Shown here one piece after another: positions 31,738 to 39,454 of a stretch of DNA of 39,454 nt. A program made the translations under genes and the position numbers. Under the pieces are notes generated by a model. That model was given only the letters and a program-made list of their open reading frames with translations. It had not been told where the DNA came from and did not search any database. Position 1 is the stretch's first letter. Each line of letters starts with the position of its first letter. This DNA is from Paradesertivirga sp036399495 (GTDB taxonomy: Bacteria > Bacteroidota > Bacteroidia > Sphingobacteriales > Sphingobacteriaceae). Location of the stretch: NCBI GenBank assembly GCA_036399495.1, contig DASWMZ010000240.1, positions 1-39,454 on the forward strand, read 5' to 3'.

Positions 31738-34263
31738 CTACTTGGCCAAATTTAACATTCCAAAAATTATCGCTCCCAGTGAAGCTATTCCAGTTGTTAA
31801 AGCAACAACTTGCTGCACATTAACATTCTTATCTACCTTCTTTGGCACAAATATTTCAGCTCCCGGCTTTACTACCGGATAATTATTGAAAATAAAAAAC
31901 TTTTTAGTACTCTTAACTGACCCGTTCGCATAAACAATATAAGAGCTCCTTTTTCTGGATCGCTGACTGAATCCACCTGCATTAGAGACATAATCTTTAA
32001 AACCTTTACTGCCCGTATAAATTACAGTAACCGGTGATAATACTTCTCCACTTACTTTCACAGTTTGCAATTGCTTAGGGATATTCAGAATATCACCTTC
32101 CTCCAAGAAAATATCTTCCTTACCTCCCGGCTTATTAATAATCCGGGGAAGGTTGATTCCTACGTAATTATTCCTTAATACACTCTCTTCTGCGGTTCTT
32201 AATGTATCGCTAATGTTCTTTTGCAGTCGCTGAAACTGTTTCAACCGCATGGCTTCCTGTTCATAATTTATCGAATCCTGGCCTCTCTTAGGAGGACCTG
32301 GCCTCTTTAAAGATGCTCCTTCCGGATAGGCTAGAGCTGTGAATCCGCCAACCCTTTTAAGAACATCGGAAATGCGCTCATCTTTTTTTGAAATTGTATA
32401 CGTTCCTGGATAAAGCACTTCTCCTTCTACCTTTATCTGCCTCTGCTCTTCATATCCTACTGCACCTCTTACCACTACAATGTCGAACGGCTGTAACACA
32501 AACCCTTCCGTTGCTGTTTTTAAGTCCTGATTAGCGTTGACCTGAAATACTTCGGCAGTAGCCGCCGACCTTGAAAGGACGTTACTATTCCGTGTTCGTC
32601 TAGACACTTCAATTCTTTGTGCTGTCGCTCCCTCTTTAAATCCACCAGCCTGAATAATGAGGTCTTCCAGTGTCATTCCCTGGGCATAATCAAATGTGCC
32701 GGGGCGCTGGACCTCACCGTCAATTTGGACACGATATTCCTCACGCAAATCAAAAATTGATGAAATATTGATAACATCCTCCCTCTTTAGCGGAACATCA
32801 GGTATAGCTCCAGATAAGATTTTGCTAAGTTCTACCGAAACCAGTTCTGGCTGCATATCAGTTCCTATCCGAGTAATATATGCCCGATTCTGAAAAGCAT
32901 CTTCGCGTAAACCCTCCGCTTTCTGGATCAATTGCTTGATCGTTAATCCGGGTTCTAACTCATATTGACCTGGACGGAACACAGCACCTTCAATAGTAAC
33001 CCGATTTTCAAAGCGATCAAGAATTTTATCCGCAAAGAATTTATCGCCGGTAGAAGGTTTGTAAGCACTAAACTGACTCTGGGTAATATCTTCGATCTTT
33101 CGTTCGGTAAGCGTGTTTTTGAGTACTTTCACTCTTGCCTGGTAAGCATTTTCGTTAAAACCACCGGTAAAGCGGAGTAAATCGGCGAGGGTCTCGTTCT
33201 CGATCATCTCATAAATACCCGGCCGCTTTACTTCCCCCACAAATTGGACACGTTTTTTGTAGGTTGGTATTCGAATAACATCCTGATCCTGAAGGCGGAT
33301 ATTATTTTTAAACTGGCCATTTAAAAGAAAATCATATAAATCCAGGGTAGCTGCACGTCTACCGGCACGGATTATTTCAATTTGTCTGAAAGACCCATTC
33401 TCTGTAGGGCCGCCAGATGAATAAAGGGCATTGAAAGCAGTCGCTAATGAAGGTAATGTATATGTTCCGGGTTTGACAATCTCACCGGTCAAGATTACCT
33501 TAATACTCCGAATATTACCTAAAGCAACTTTTAAAGAAGTATTACCGCTCCTTAAGCCGCTATAAATAGTCGATAAACGAGCCCTGATTCTGGCAGTTGC
33601 CTGTTCCATACTCATGCCGCCAACCTGTACAACCCCAACATAAGGAATTGTAATGTTTCCTTCCGGTGTTACTTTTAATTCATAGTTCGCTTCAGAATAA
33701 CCATAAATATCAATCAGTAGCACGTCGTCCGGTCCGATTTGGTAGTTTGCGGGAGTGGCTAAGCGCAAATTTGGCTCAAAAGTTAACTGGCTGTTCTGAA
33801 ACAAGTCGGCACCAAAAATTTTTGGCCGAAGTTTAGCGAGTGCAGTCTGGGTCGCGGAAATTGAATCCTTCTTTGAGGATATAGAATCAGATTGAGATTG
33901 ACCACTATACGTTCTCGATCCTCTTTTTTGCACGTTTGATCCCTTTTTGGTGTTGGGATTCCCTAATTTTCCACTATCCTCGCTTTTAATCTTTTCAATT
34001 CTTTGTCGAAGCTTCTGAACTTCGCTCGAACTCATACCTCTTTGAAGAGCAGCCTGTTCAACCTGCGCTTCACTCAATCCGCTGGCTTCGAACTGAGCTA
34101 TATAACCCCGAATTTGATCATCTGTAAGTTCATCAACTTTAATGTTGTTTATATCTTGTGTTGTTTGTGCGAACGCGGAGGGCGCAATTGCCACAATTGA
34201 TACTAGTAATAGAACCTTTATGAGACTAAATAGCCCTAATTTTTCGAAAAATTGATACGTCAT
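31738..34263 (-). CDS. Wza-like polysaccharide export outer-membrane protein with multiple SLBB domains
   Basis: An 841-residue protein, much longer than E. coli Wza (379), as is common in Bacteroidota. A signal peptide (residues 1 to about 33, ending PSAFAQ) is followed by a helical, charged segment and a Ser/Lys-rich linker (about 90-135). A Poly_export domain at about 170-260 begins YQIGPDDVLLIDIYGYSEAN. At least five SLBB-type repeats follow, recognisable by V..GEV..PGTY or V.G.V.RPG.Y phrases. A hydrophobic segment near the C terminus (VVALTTGIASLGAIIFGML) could cross a membrane. It forms the export channel for polymer. A -7-like element and a hairpin lie upstream, so it likely heads the module B operon. 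Confidence 0.93.
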   Translation of the reverse strand: MTYQFFEKLGLFSLIKVLLLVSIVAIAPSAFAQTTQDINNIKVDELTDDQIRGYIAQFEASGLSEAQVEQAALQRGMSSSEVQKLRQRIEKIKSEDSGKLGNPNTKKGSNVQKRGSRTYSGQSQSDSISSKKDSISATQTALAKLRPKIFGADLFQNSQLTFEPNLRLATPANYQIGPDDVLLIDIYGYSEANYELKVTPEGNITIPYVGVVQVGGMSMEQATARIRARLSTIYSGLRSGNTSLKVALGNIRSIKVILTGEIVKPGTYTLPSLATAFNALYSSGGPTENGSFRQIEIIRAGRRAATLDLYDFLLNGQFKNNIRLQDQDVIRIPTYKKRVQFVGEVKRPGIYEMIENETLADLLRFTGGFNENAYQARVKVLKNTLTERKIEDITQSQFSAYKPSTGDKFFADKILDRFENRVTIEGAVFRPGQYELEPGLTIKQLIQKAEGLREDAFQNRAYITRIGTDMQPELVSVELSKILSGAIPDVPLKREDVINISSIFDLREEYRVQIDGEVQRPGTFDYAQGMTLEDLIIQAGGFKEGATAQRIEVSRRTRNSNVLSRSAATAEVFQVNANQDLKTATEGFVLQPFDIVVVRGAVGYEEQRQIKVEGEVLYPGTYTISKKDERISDVLKRVGGFTALAYPEGASLKRPGPPKRGQDSINYEQEAMRLKQFQRLQKNISDTLRTAEESVLRNNYVGINLPRIINKPGGKEDIFLEEGDILNIPKQLQTVKVSGEVLSPVTVIYTGSKGFKDYVSNAGGFSQRSRKRSSYIVYANGSVKSTKKFFIFNNYPVVKPGAEIFVPKKVDKNVNVQQVVALTTGIASLGAIIFGMLNLAK

Positions 34264-34336
34264 AGATCTTTAAAACACTGTTTCTCACTCAATTAGTTTG
34301 GAGCTCATTCCTTCTCTGCGGCAGACTAATTTCGGG

Positions 34337-34344
34337 CAAAAATA
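34337..34344 (-). promoter_or_regulatory. Candidate -7 promoter element upstream of the wza-like gene
   Basis: The minus strand reads TTTGTATTTTTGC, containing TATTTTTG (TAnnTTTG) about 74 bp before the ATG. The same 12 bases TTTGTATTTTTG occur upstream of gmd, which strengthens both. The -33 site would overlap the hairpin at 34347-34372 and is not recognisable. Confidence 0.4.
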
Positions 34345-34346
34345 CA

Positions 34347-34372
34347 AAAACCTCTTATATATATGAGGTTTT
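34347..34372 (-). terminator. Candidate intrinsic terminator after gmd
   Basis: AAAACCTC (34347-34354) and GAGGTTTT (34365-34372) form an 8-bp stem around an AT-only loop. In the minus direction the stem ends in U residues and continues GTATTTTTG, giving a U-rich tail, 63 bp after the gmd stop. The stem is only moderately GC-rich, so readthrough into wza is possible. Confidence 0.55.
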
Positions 34373-34434
34373 GCTTTATTTAATATACGTAGCTAAATCG
34401 ATGATAGTATCTGTTCGAGTTATCTTAATAAAAA

Positions 34435-35571
34435 CTATTCAAAATAATTTAAAACCTTATGCCCACCTTGTTTTAAATATTCGTTCTTCTTCATAATATT
34501 AAGATCCGAATGGATCATGTCTTTAACCAGAGCGGGTAAATCATATTTGAGCTTCCAGCCTAATTGAGTTCTTGCTTTTGTTGGATCGCCCAATAATAAA
34601 TCCACTTCTGTTGGGCGGAAATATCTTGGATCGACTTTTACTACTGTTTGGCCGGGCTTTAAAGCTTCGGTATGTAAGCCAAGTTCTAGAGCACGGGTTT
34701 GATTTACATCAATTATAACACCTTTCTCATTCTCATCTTTTCCGCTAAACTCAATATCAATGCCCAATTCCGCAAAGCTCATTCGTACAAAGTCACGAAC
34801 TTCGGTTGTTATTCCTGTAGCAATAACATAATCTTCAGCTTTCTCCTGCTGCAAGATTAACCACATGGCTTCTACATAATCTTTGGCGTGGCCCCAATCC
34901 CGTTGAGCAGAGAGGTTTCCTAAATAAAGACAACCTTGTAAACCCAGGGCGATCTTAGTAGTGGCACGAGTAATTTTACGAGTCACAAAAGTTTCCCCTC
35001 TTATAGGGCTTTCGTGATTAAAAAGAATTCCATTACAGGAGAACATCCCATAAGCTTCGCGATAGTTTACAGTAATCCAATAACCATAAATTTTGGCTAC
35101 TGCATAAGGTGAGCGTGGATAAAAAGGCGTGGTTTCACTTTGCGGTACCGCCTGAACCAATCCGTACAATTCTGAAGTTGATGCTTGGTAAACACGTGTC
35201 TTTTTGGTTAATCCTAAAATACGAACTGCTTCTAAAATTCTTAAAGTTCCGATGCCGTCTGCGTTAGCAGTGTATTCAGGTATATCAAAGCTCACTTTTA
35301 CATGACTCATCGCGGCCAGGTTATATATCTCATCAGGCTGCACTTCTTGAATAATGCGCATGATATTGGTTGAATCAGTTAAATCTCCGTAGTGGAGTGT
35401 GAGCCTAACATTAGTTTCATGAGGATCTTGGTATAAATGATCAATACGGTCTGTATTTAATAAAGATGATCTTCTTTTTAAACCATGCACGTCATATCCT
35501 TTCTTTAATAAAAATTCAGCCAGATAAGCTCCATCTTGTCCTGTAATCCCCGTGATTAACGCTACTTTCAT
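34435..35571 (-). CDS. gmd: GDP-mannose 4,6-dehydratase
   Basis: A 378-residue extended SDR, standard Gmd length. The start ALITGITGQDGAYLAEFLL has the Gmd-specific GxTGQDG, followed by HGLKRRSS, which binds NADP. Catalytic residues are Ser/Thr in YQASTSELYG, Tyr156 and Lys160 in SPYAVAK. FNHESPIRGETFVTRKI is diagnostic of the family. It makes GDP-4-keto-6-deoxymannose, the precursor of GDP-L-fucose, GDP-D-rhamnose and GDP-perosamine. Its usual partner fcl is absent from the window. The two fucosyltransferase-like genes at 1799-2668 and 4335-5459 would use the product if it becomes GDP-fucose. Cytoplasmic. Confidence 0.97.
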   Translation of the reverse strand: MKVALITGITGQDGAYLAEFLLKKGYDVHGLKRRSSLLNTDRIDHLYQDPHETNVRLTLHYGDLTDSTNIMRIIQEVQPDEIYNLAAMSHVKVSFDIPEYTANADGIGTLRILEAVRILGLTKKTRVYQASTSELYGLVQAVPQSETTPFYPRSPYAVAKIYGYWITVNYREAYGMFSCNGILFNHESPIRGETFVTRKITRATTKIALGLQGCLYLGNLSAQRDWGHAKDYVEAMWLILQQEKAEDYVIATGITTEVRDFVRMSFAELGIDIEFSGKDENEKGVIIDVNQTRALELGLHTEALKPGQTVVKVDPRYFRPTEVDLLLGDPTKARTQLGWKLKYDLPALVKDMIHSDLNIMKKNEYLKQGGHKVLNYFE

Positions 35572-35623
35572 TTATGAGTTGATTTTAAGATAATGTTCCT
35601 ATAAGCCATTTGAAGATGGCTGC

Positions 35624-35631
35624 CAAAAATA
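35624..35631 (-). promoter_or_regulatory. Candidate -7 promoter element upstream of gmd
   Basis: The minus strand reads TTTGTATTTTTGG with TATTTTTG matching TAnnTTTG, about 53 bp before the gmd ATG. Shared 12-base context with the wza site. The rest of the 295 bp gap up to 35866 holds a small GCTTGC/GCAAGC inverted repeat (35817-35838) without a U-run and nothing else I recognise. Confidence 0.4.
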
Positions 35632-35866
35632 CAAATTATAATAGGTGAATCATATAATCTATTTCTATAGCAATGTTACCTTCAGTTCAATGTAAAGTCA
35701 CACCATAGATACTTAGCTTATGGCAAGTTATTGTTTCTGTCACGTAAAGCGTTAATGACCCCATCATCAGTTTATATGAGCCCGGATCGGGATCGGACTT
35801 CTCCGAGATGGGTTGTGCTTGCGCCCACTATTGCAAGCGCTTACTTACTCTTACGTACTCTAATAA

Positions 35867-37135
35867 CTACAACCTTGCATCCGTCCACTCTTTTTTGATA
35901 ATGGACTTAGTATCGAAAATTATTGCTTCTTCACCCTTTAATTTCAGATAGTCAATTTCAAAAAATTCTTTATGAGCTACGGCAATGATTATCACATGGT
36001 AATTCTCGTTATAAATATCATTGATAACACTAATACCAAACGTACTGCTCACTTCTTCTGGTTTTGCCCAAGGATCGTACACATCTACTACCATCCCATA
36101 CTGCATTAACTCAAAGTAAATATCAGCAACTTTGGAATTCCGGGTATCCGAGCAATTCTCTTTAAATGCAATTCCGAGAATTAACGCTCTCGCATTTTTA
36201 ACAGCCAGCCCTTTATTCAGCATAAGCTTAACTACTTTACTAGCAATAAACGTTGGCATGAAGTCATTAACCCTTCGTCCCGAAAGGATAACTTCAGGAT
36301 GATAGCCCAGTGCTTTAGCTTTATGCGCAAGATAATAGGGATCGACACCGATACAATGCCCACCAACTAAGCCTGGTTTGAATTTGAGAAAGTTCCATTT
36401 GGTTGAGGCCGCTTCCAAAACATCGGAAGTATCGATTCCCATGCGGTCGAAAATTAAAGCTAGCTCGTTTACAAAAGAAATGTTGACATCGCGTTGAGCA
36501 TTTTCTATCGCCTTGGCCGCTTCGGCAACTTTTATAGACTTCGCCGGGAAGGTTCCCGCATCAATAATACTTGCGTATAAGTGATCTATATATTCCGCTA
36601 TTTCAGGGGTTGAACCCGATGTTACCTTAACAATAGTTTTTAAAGTGTGAACTGTATCTCCCGGACTTACCCGTTCCGGTGAGTAGCCGCTGAAAAAGTC
36701 CTTATTAAATTTCATACCGCTGACTAATTCCAGTACCGGTACACAATCCTCTTCCGTACAGCCAGGATAAACGGTCGATTCATAAATCACAACATCGCCC
36801 TTTTTTAAATAGCTTGCGACACAAGTTGTTGCTTCTTTTAAAGGGGTGAGATCGGGTTCTTTAAAATCGTTAACCGGGGTAGGTACGGTAATGATAAAAA
36901 TATTGCAGAATTGAATACTCTGAGGATTGTTGGTTAGTGTAATAGTGCTTGCTGCTAACGCCGATGACTCGACTTGCAACGTACCATCGTACCCATTGTT
37001 CAGATCATTTACTCGTTTTTCATTTGTATCATACCCCACTACAGAATACTTTTCGGAAAAAGCCAAGGCTAGCGGGAGGCCAACATATCCCAACCCGATA
37101 ACAGCGATTTTTATATCTTCAGCTTTGAAAGCCAT
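35867..37135 (-). CDS. tviB: UDP-N-acetylhexosamine 6-dehydrogenase (TviB/WbpO type)
   Basis: A 422-residue nucleotide-sugar dehydrogenase. The N-terminal Rossmann motif is IAVIGLGYVGLPLALAF. VYESTVYPGCTEE-type sequence (YESTVYPGCTEED here, 118-130) and GYSPERVSPGD at 150-160 mark the TviB/WbpO branch rather than UDP-glucose dehydrogenase. The catalytic Cys261 is in VGGHCIGVDPYYL. The enzyme oxidises C6 of UDP-GlcNAc or UDP-GalNAc to the uronic acid using two NAD+. WecB lies in the same locus, so UDP-ManNAc is another conceivable substrate, but the sequence does not follow the WecC branch. It is 62 bp from rmlA upstream. Confidence 0.88.
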   Translation of the reverse strand: MAFKAEDIKIAVIGLGYVGLPLALAFSEKYSVVGYDTNEKRVNDLNNGYDGTLQVESSALAASTITLTNNPQSIQFCNIFIITVPTPVNDFKEPDLTPLKEATTCVASYLKKGDVVIYESTVYPGCTEEDCVPVLELVSGMKFNKDFFSGYSPERVSPGDTVHTLKTIVKVTSGSTPEIAEYIDHLYASIIDAGTFPAKSIKVAEAAKAIENAQRDVNISFVNELALIFDRMGIDTSDVLEAASTKWNFLKFKPGLVGGHCIGVDPYYLAHKAKALGYHPEVILSGRRVNDFMPTFIASKVVKLMLNKGLAVKNARALILGIAFKENCSDTRNSKVADIYFELMQYGMVVDVYDPWAKPEEVSSTFGISVINDIYNENYHVIIIAVAHKEFFEIDYLKLKGEEAIIFDTKSIIKKEWTDARL

Positions 37136-37197
37136 TTTTTATTATATCCTCCGGGAAAAATATTATTGAAATAGAAAAGATAGAAATATATTCAGAC

Positions 37198-38073
37198 TTA
37201 GTTAATTGGTTTTTGCTGAATGATTCTCAACAAATACTGCCCATATCCGCTTCTAACCAAGGGCTCTGCAAGCGTTTTTAGTTCCAAAGCGTTGATAAAA
37301 CCCATACGGTAAGCAACTTCTTCAATACAGCCAATTTTTAAACCCTGACGCTCTTCTATAACTTGTACAAATTGCCCGGCCTGCATTAGGGAATTAAAAG
37401 TTCCGGTATCTAACCAGGCAGTGCCGCGACTAAGTACTCCTACTTTAAGCTTACCGCGTTCAAGATAAATCTTATTTACATCGGTAATTTCATATTCACC
37501 CCGAGGTGAAAGTGCGATGTTTTTAGCAATCTCAACCACGGAATTATCATAAAAATAAAGTCCGGGGACAGCGTAATTTGATTTAGGTGACACAGGCTTT
37601 TCTTCGATAGATATAACTTTATTTTCTGTATCAAATTCAACCACACCATATCTTTCAGGATCAGAAACGGGGTAAGCAAAAACAACTCCACCATCTGGCT
37701 CTTTCAAATCCTGCAAAAGCACGGAAAGTCCATCGCCATAAAATATGTTATCACCAAGAATCAAAGCAACACTATCAGAACCAACAAATTCTTCACCAAT
37801 AACAAAAGCTTGTGCTAAACCATTAGGCTCCTGCTGAACCCTGTAAGTGAATTTACACCCTATCCGTGAACCATCTCCTAAAAGCTTTTCAAAATTTGGC
37901 AAGTCGTGAGGCGTGGAAATAATCAAAATTTCTTTTATTCCGGCCAGCATCAGGATAGATAAAGGATAATAAATCATCGGTTTATCGTAAACAGGCATCA
38001 TTTGTTTACTGGTGGCTAGTGTTAGCGGATGTAATCTGGTACCAGAACCGCCTGCGAGTATAATTCCTTTCAT
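37198..38073 (-). CDS. rmlA: Glucose-1-phosphate thymidylyltransferase
   Basis: A 291-residue nucleotidyltransferase of standard RmlA length. It has MKGIILAGGSGTRLHPLT with the GGxGTR nucleotide motif, then SKQMMPVYDKPMIYYPLS, the RmlA-specific follow-on. ALILGDNIFYG carries the metal-binding Asp, and GTAWLDTGTFNSL lies toward the C terminus. It makes dTDP-glucose from dTTP and glucose-1-phosphate for dTDP-L-rhamnose. rmlD is 42 bp upstream; rmlB and rmlC are not in the window and may lie beyond either edge or elsewhere. Cytoplasmic. Confidence 0.97.
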   Translation of the reverse strand: MKGIILAGGSGTRLHPLTLATSKQMMPVYDKPMIYYPLSILMLAGIKEILIISTPHDLPNFEKLLGDGSRIGCKFTYRVQQEPNGLAQAFVIGEEFVGSDSVALILGDNIFYGDGLSVLLQDLKEPDGGVVFAYPVSDPERYGVVEFDTENKVISIEEKPVSPKSNYAVPGLYFYDNSVVEIAKNIALSPRGEYEITDVNKIYLERGKLKVGVLSRGTAWLDTGTFNSLMQAGQFVQVIEERQGLKIGCIEEVAYRMGFINALELKTLAEPLVRSGYGQYLLRIIQQKPIN

Positions 38074-38115
38074 GGGCTTTAGATTTGAGGTGATAAGAGA
38101 TTGAGATTGCCAGAT

Positions 38116-38997
38116 TTAATTTACTAGAGAGAGCTTAGCCTGACTTTTTAACTTTTCAAGGCACTCAATCAAACTATCTCTCCAATATGGTATTTCTAAG
38201 CTAAACGCTTCTTTGATTTTCGATTTATCCATAACAGAAAAGGCAGGCCTTTGGGCTTTTGTTACGTATTCGGTTGTCTTTACAGGAATAGTTTTTACGG
38301 GTAGTTCTGCAATGTCAAACACCGCTTTGGCAAAATCATACCAAGAAGTTACTCCTTCGTTACTGTAATGATATAATCCATATTGCGGATTATCGTTTTG
38401 GATGATATCTATAATGCATTTCGCCAGATCTAAACCATAAGTTGGTGTTCCAATCTGATCCGCAATGATGCGCAGCTCGTCTTTCTCTGCACCAAGACGA
38501 AGCACGGTTTTAACGAAATTATTTCCAAATTCAGAATATAGCCAGCTTGTGCGAAAAATATAGTGCTTTTGGATTGTGCTGATAATTGCGTTTTCGCCTT
38601 CTAATTTCGTTAAGCCATATACATTGATAGGTTCAGCTACATCGGTTTCGGTTAGGAGCTTTGTAACATTACCGGCAAAAACGAAATCGGTAGAAACATG
38701 AATAAGCGTGGTATTATACTTTTGGCATAGTGTAGCAAGGTTGGCGGCACCTTCGCAATTTATTTTCCTTGCGAGTTCAAGTTCATCTTCTGCTTTATCT
38801 ACGGCAGTATATGCGGCGCAGTTGATACAATATACGGGCGACTCAGTTTCAAAGATTGATTTTAAGCCATCAAGATCTAAAATGTTGGCCTGTTCCTTGA
38901 GAAGGAAATTGATATCGGGAATACTTTTTTGTTCAGAAACCAGCTTCAAACATTGTCCAAGCTGCCCTGATGCTCCAAAAACTATAATTTTGCTCAT
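38116..38997 (-). CDS. rmlD: dTDP-4-dehydrorhamnose reductase
   Basis: A 293-residue SDR. FGASGQLGQCL is the RmlD Rossmann motif. HVSTDFVFAG at 100-109 and the catalytic YGLTK (Tyr127, Lys131) with KLEGENA follow. FRTSWLYSEFGNNFVKT is a strong RmlD marker. It reduces dTDP-4-keto-L-rhamnose to dTDP-L-rhamnose with NAD(P)H, the last step of the pathway. It is followed by rmlA, and separated from the DUF3109 gene by 147 bp in which I see no clear promoter or terminator. Confidence 0.95.
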   Translation of the reverse strand: MSKIIVFGASGQLGQCLKLVSEQKSIPDINFLLKEQANILDLDGLKSIFETESPVYCINCAAYTAVDKAEDELELARKINCEGAANLATLCQKYNTTLIHVSTDFVFAGNVTKLLTETDVAEPINVYGLTKLEGENAIISTIQKHYIFRTSWLYSEFGNNFVKTVLRLGAEKDELRIIADQIGTPTYGLDLAKCIIDIIQNDNPQYGLYHYSNEGVTSWYDFAKAVFDIAELPVKTIPVKTTEYVTKAQRPAFSVMDKSKIKEAFSLEIPYWRDSLIECLEKLKSQAKLSLVN

Positions 38998-39144
38998 CTT
39001 ATTATAAATGCCAAATTACATAAAATTGTAAGGCAGGCAAATAGAGATATGAGACATTAGATGTAAGATCCTTTAGAGTTTCCTATCGGTTTGCGATGCT
39101 TAATCATGACCTTTTCAGAGTAAGAGGAAAGAATTAATGAGTTA

Positions 39145-39454
39145 TCAGGAAATCAATGAATTTCGATAAGCGGTATTAGCTTCCTCCAACTCATTGTACC
39201 AATCCTCTCCATACTTGCGAATTAAAGGCTCTTTAAGAAACCGGAAAACAGGCACTTTTAACTCCTTTCCAAAAGAACAAGCTGCGTGGCAAATATTCCA
39301 GCGGTCGTAATGAAGAACATCAAACTCGGGATACTCAGTTGTTCGGATTGGATATAAATGGCATGAGATGGGTTTTTTCCATCCGGTTTTACCCTCGTAA
39401 TACGCTTTTTCAATTGCGCACTTACTTATGCCGTTCTCCCACATAACATATGCA
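39145..39454 (-). CDS. DUF3109 family protein, N terminus cut by window edge
   Basis: The last 103 residues or so are visible; the frame stays open to the window end, and the first visible residues (AYVMWENGISKCAIEKAYYE) are internal. The Cys-rich C-terminal part (CAIEKA, KKPISCHLYPIR, CHAACSFGKEL) and FLKEPLIRKYGEDWY match DUF3109, a family common in Bacteroidota and related to YkgJ-like proteins thought to bind metal through Cys. Function is unknown and there is no evident link to polysaccharide synthesis, so it probably marks the edge of the locus. Confidence 0.85.
   Translation of the reverse strand, partial: AYVMWENGISKCAIEKAYYEGKTGWKKPISCHLYPIRTTEYPEFDVLHYDRWNICHAACSFGKELKVPVFRFLKEPLIRKYGEDWYNELEEANTAYRNSLIS

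Noticed and set aside
35817..35838. GCTTGC/GCAAGC inverted repeat after the dehydrogenase gene as a terminator
   Set aside because: Only six base pairs, a 10-base loop and no U-run following in the minus direction.
35867..37135. UDP-glucose 6-dehydrogenase or WecC
   Set aside because: ESTVYPGCTEED, GYSPERVSPGD and GGHCIGVDPYYL place it with TviB/WbpO; WecC lacks these forms.

Overview
The window is one long surface-polysaccharide locus with every recognisable gene on the minus strand, so transcription runs from high to low coordinates. Several features point to a Bacteroidota bacterium, most likely in or near the Sphingobacteriaceae (Pedobacter/Mucilaginibacter type). The DNA is AT-rich, genes start without clear Shine-Dalgarno sequences, and five gene starts have the Bacteroidota -7 motif TAnnTTTG upstream. 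There is also a DUF3109 gene, a long SLBB-type Wza without a Wzc kinase, and two Wzi-like outer-membrane proteins. This placement is inference; no rRNA or other marker gene is present.

Layout in transcription order. (1) 39454-34435: end of a DUF3109 gene, then sugar-nucleotide genes rmlD, rmlA, a TviB-type UDP-HexNAc 6-dehydrogenase and gmd. (2) 34263-22856, module B: a classic Wzx/Wzy set made of Wza-like exporter, chain-length protein Wzz2, flippase Wzx, a GT2, WecB, a GT4-like enzyme, an EpsG-type polymerase, a GT2 and a GT4. (3) 22855-15903: an island of repeats, a secreted protein of unknown function, Wzi paralogue 2, a WecA/TagO-type initiating transferase, an FkbM-like methyltransferase and Wzi paralogue 1. 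(4) 15902-15183: 720 bp with no credible gene. (5) 15182-1, module A: Wzz1, six genes for a CDP-linked 3,6-dideoxy sugar, an ABC-type flippase, a GT10, a GT2, a DUF268 protein, a GT11, a GT2 and a partial NAD-dependent epimerase.

The most interesting part is the six-gene block at 7250-14084. It encodes glucose-1-phosphate cytidylyltransferase, CDP-glucose 4,6-dehydratase, the PMP/[2Fe-2S] C-3 dehydratase E1, a flavin/iron-sulfur reductase, a ThDP enzyme of the acetolactate-synthase family and an SDR. This matches the gene content of the Yersinia yersiniose pathway (ddhA-D, yerE, yerF), so the cell probably makes a CDP sugar with a two-carbon branch at C4. The reductase has its ferredoxin domain at the C terminus rather than the N terminus, so it looks like a replacement for the usual DdhD/AscD/RfbI enzyme. 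Module A also has two fucosyltransferase-like enzymes of different families (GT11 and GT10).

How the genes work together (inference): the WecA-like enzyme starts lipid-linked assembly and the glycosyltransferases extend the chains. Module B is flipped by Wzx, polymerised by EpsG/Wzy under Wzz2 and exported by Wza. Module A has its own Wzz and an ABC flippase but no polymerase in view. The Wzi-like proteins may anchor or organise polymer at the outer membrane. Not seen in the window: rmlB, rmlC, fcl, manC, wzc, wzb.
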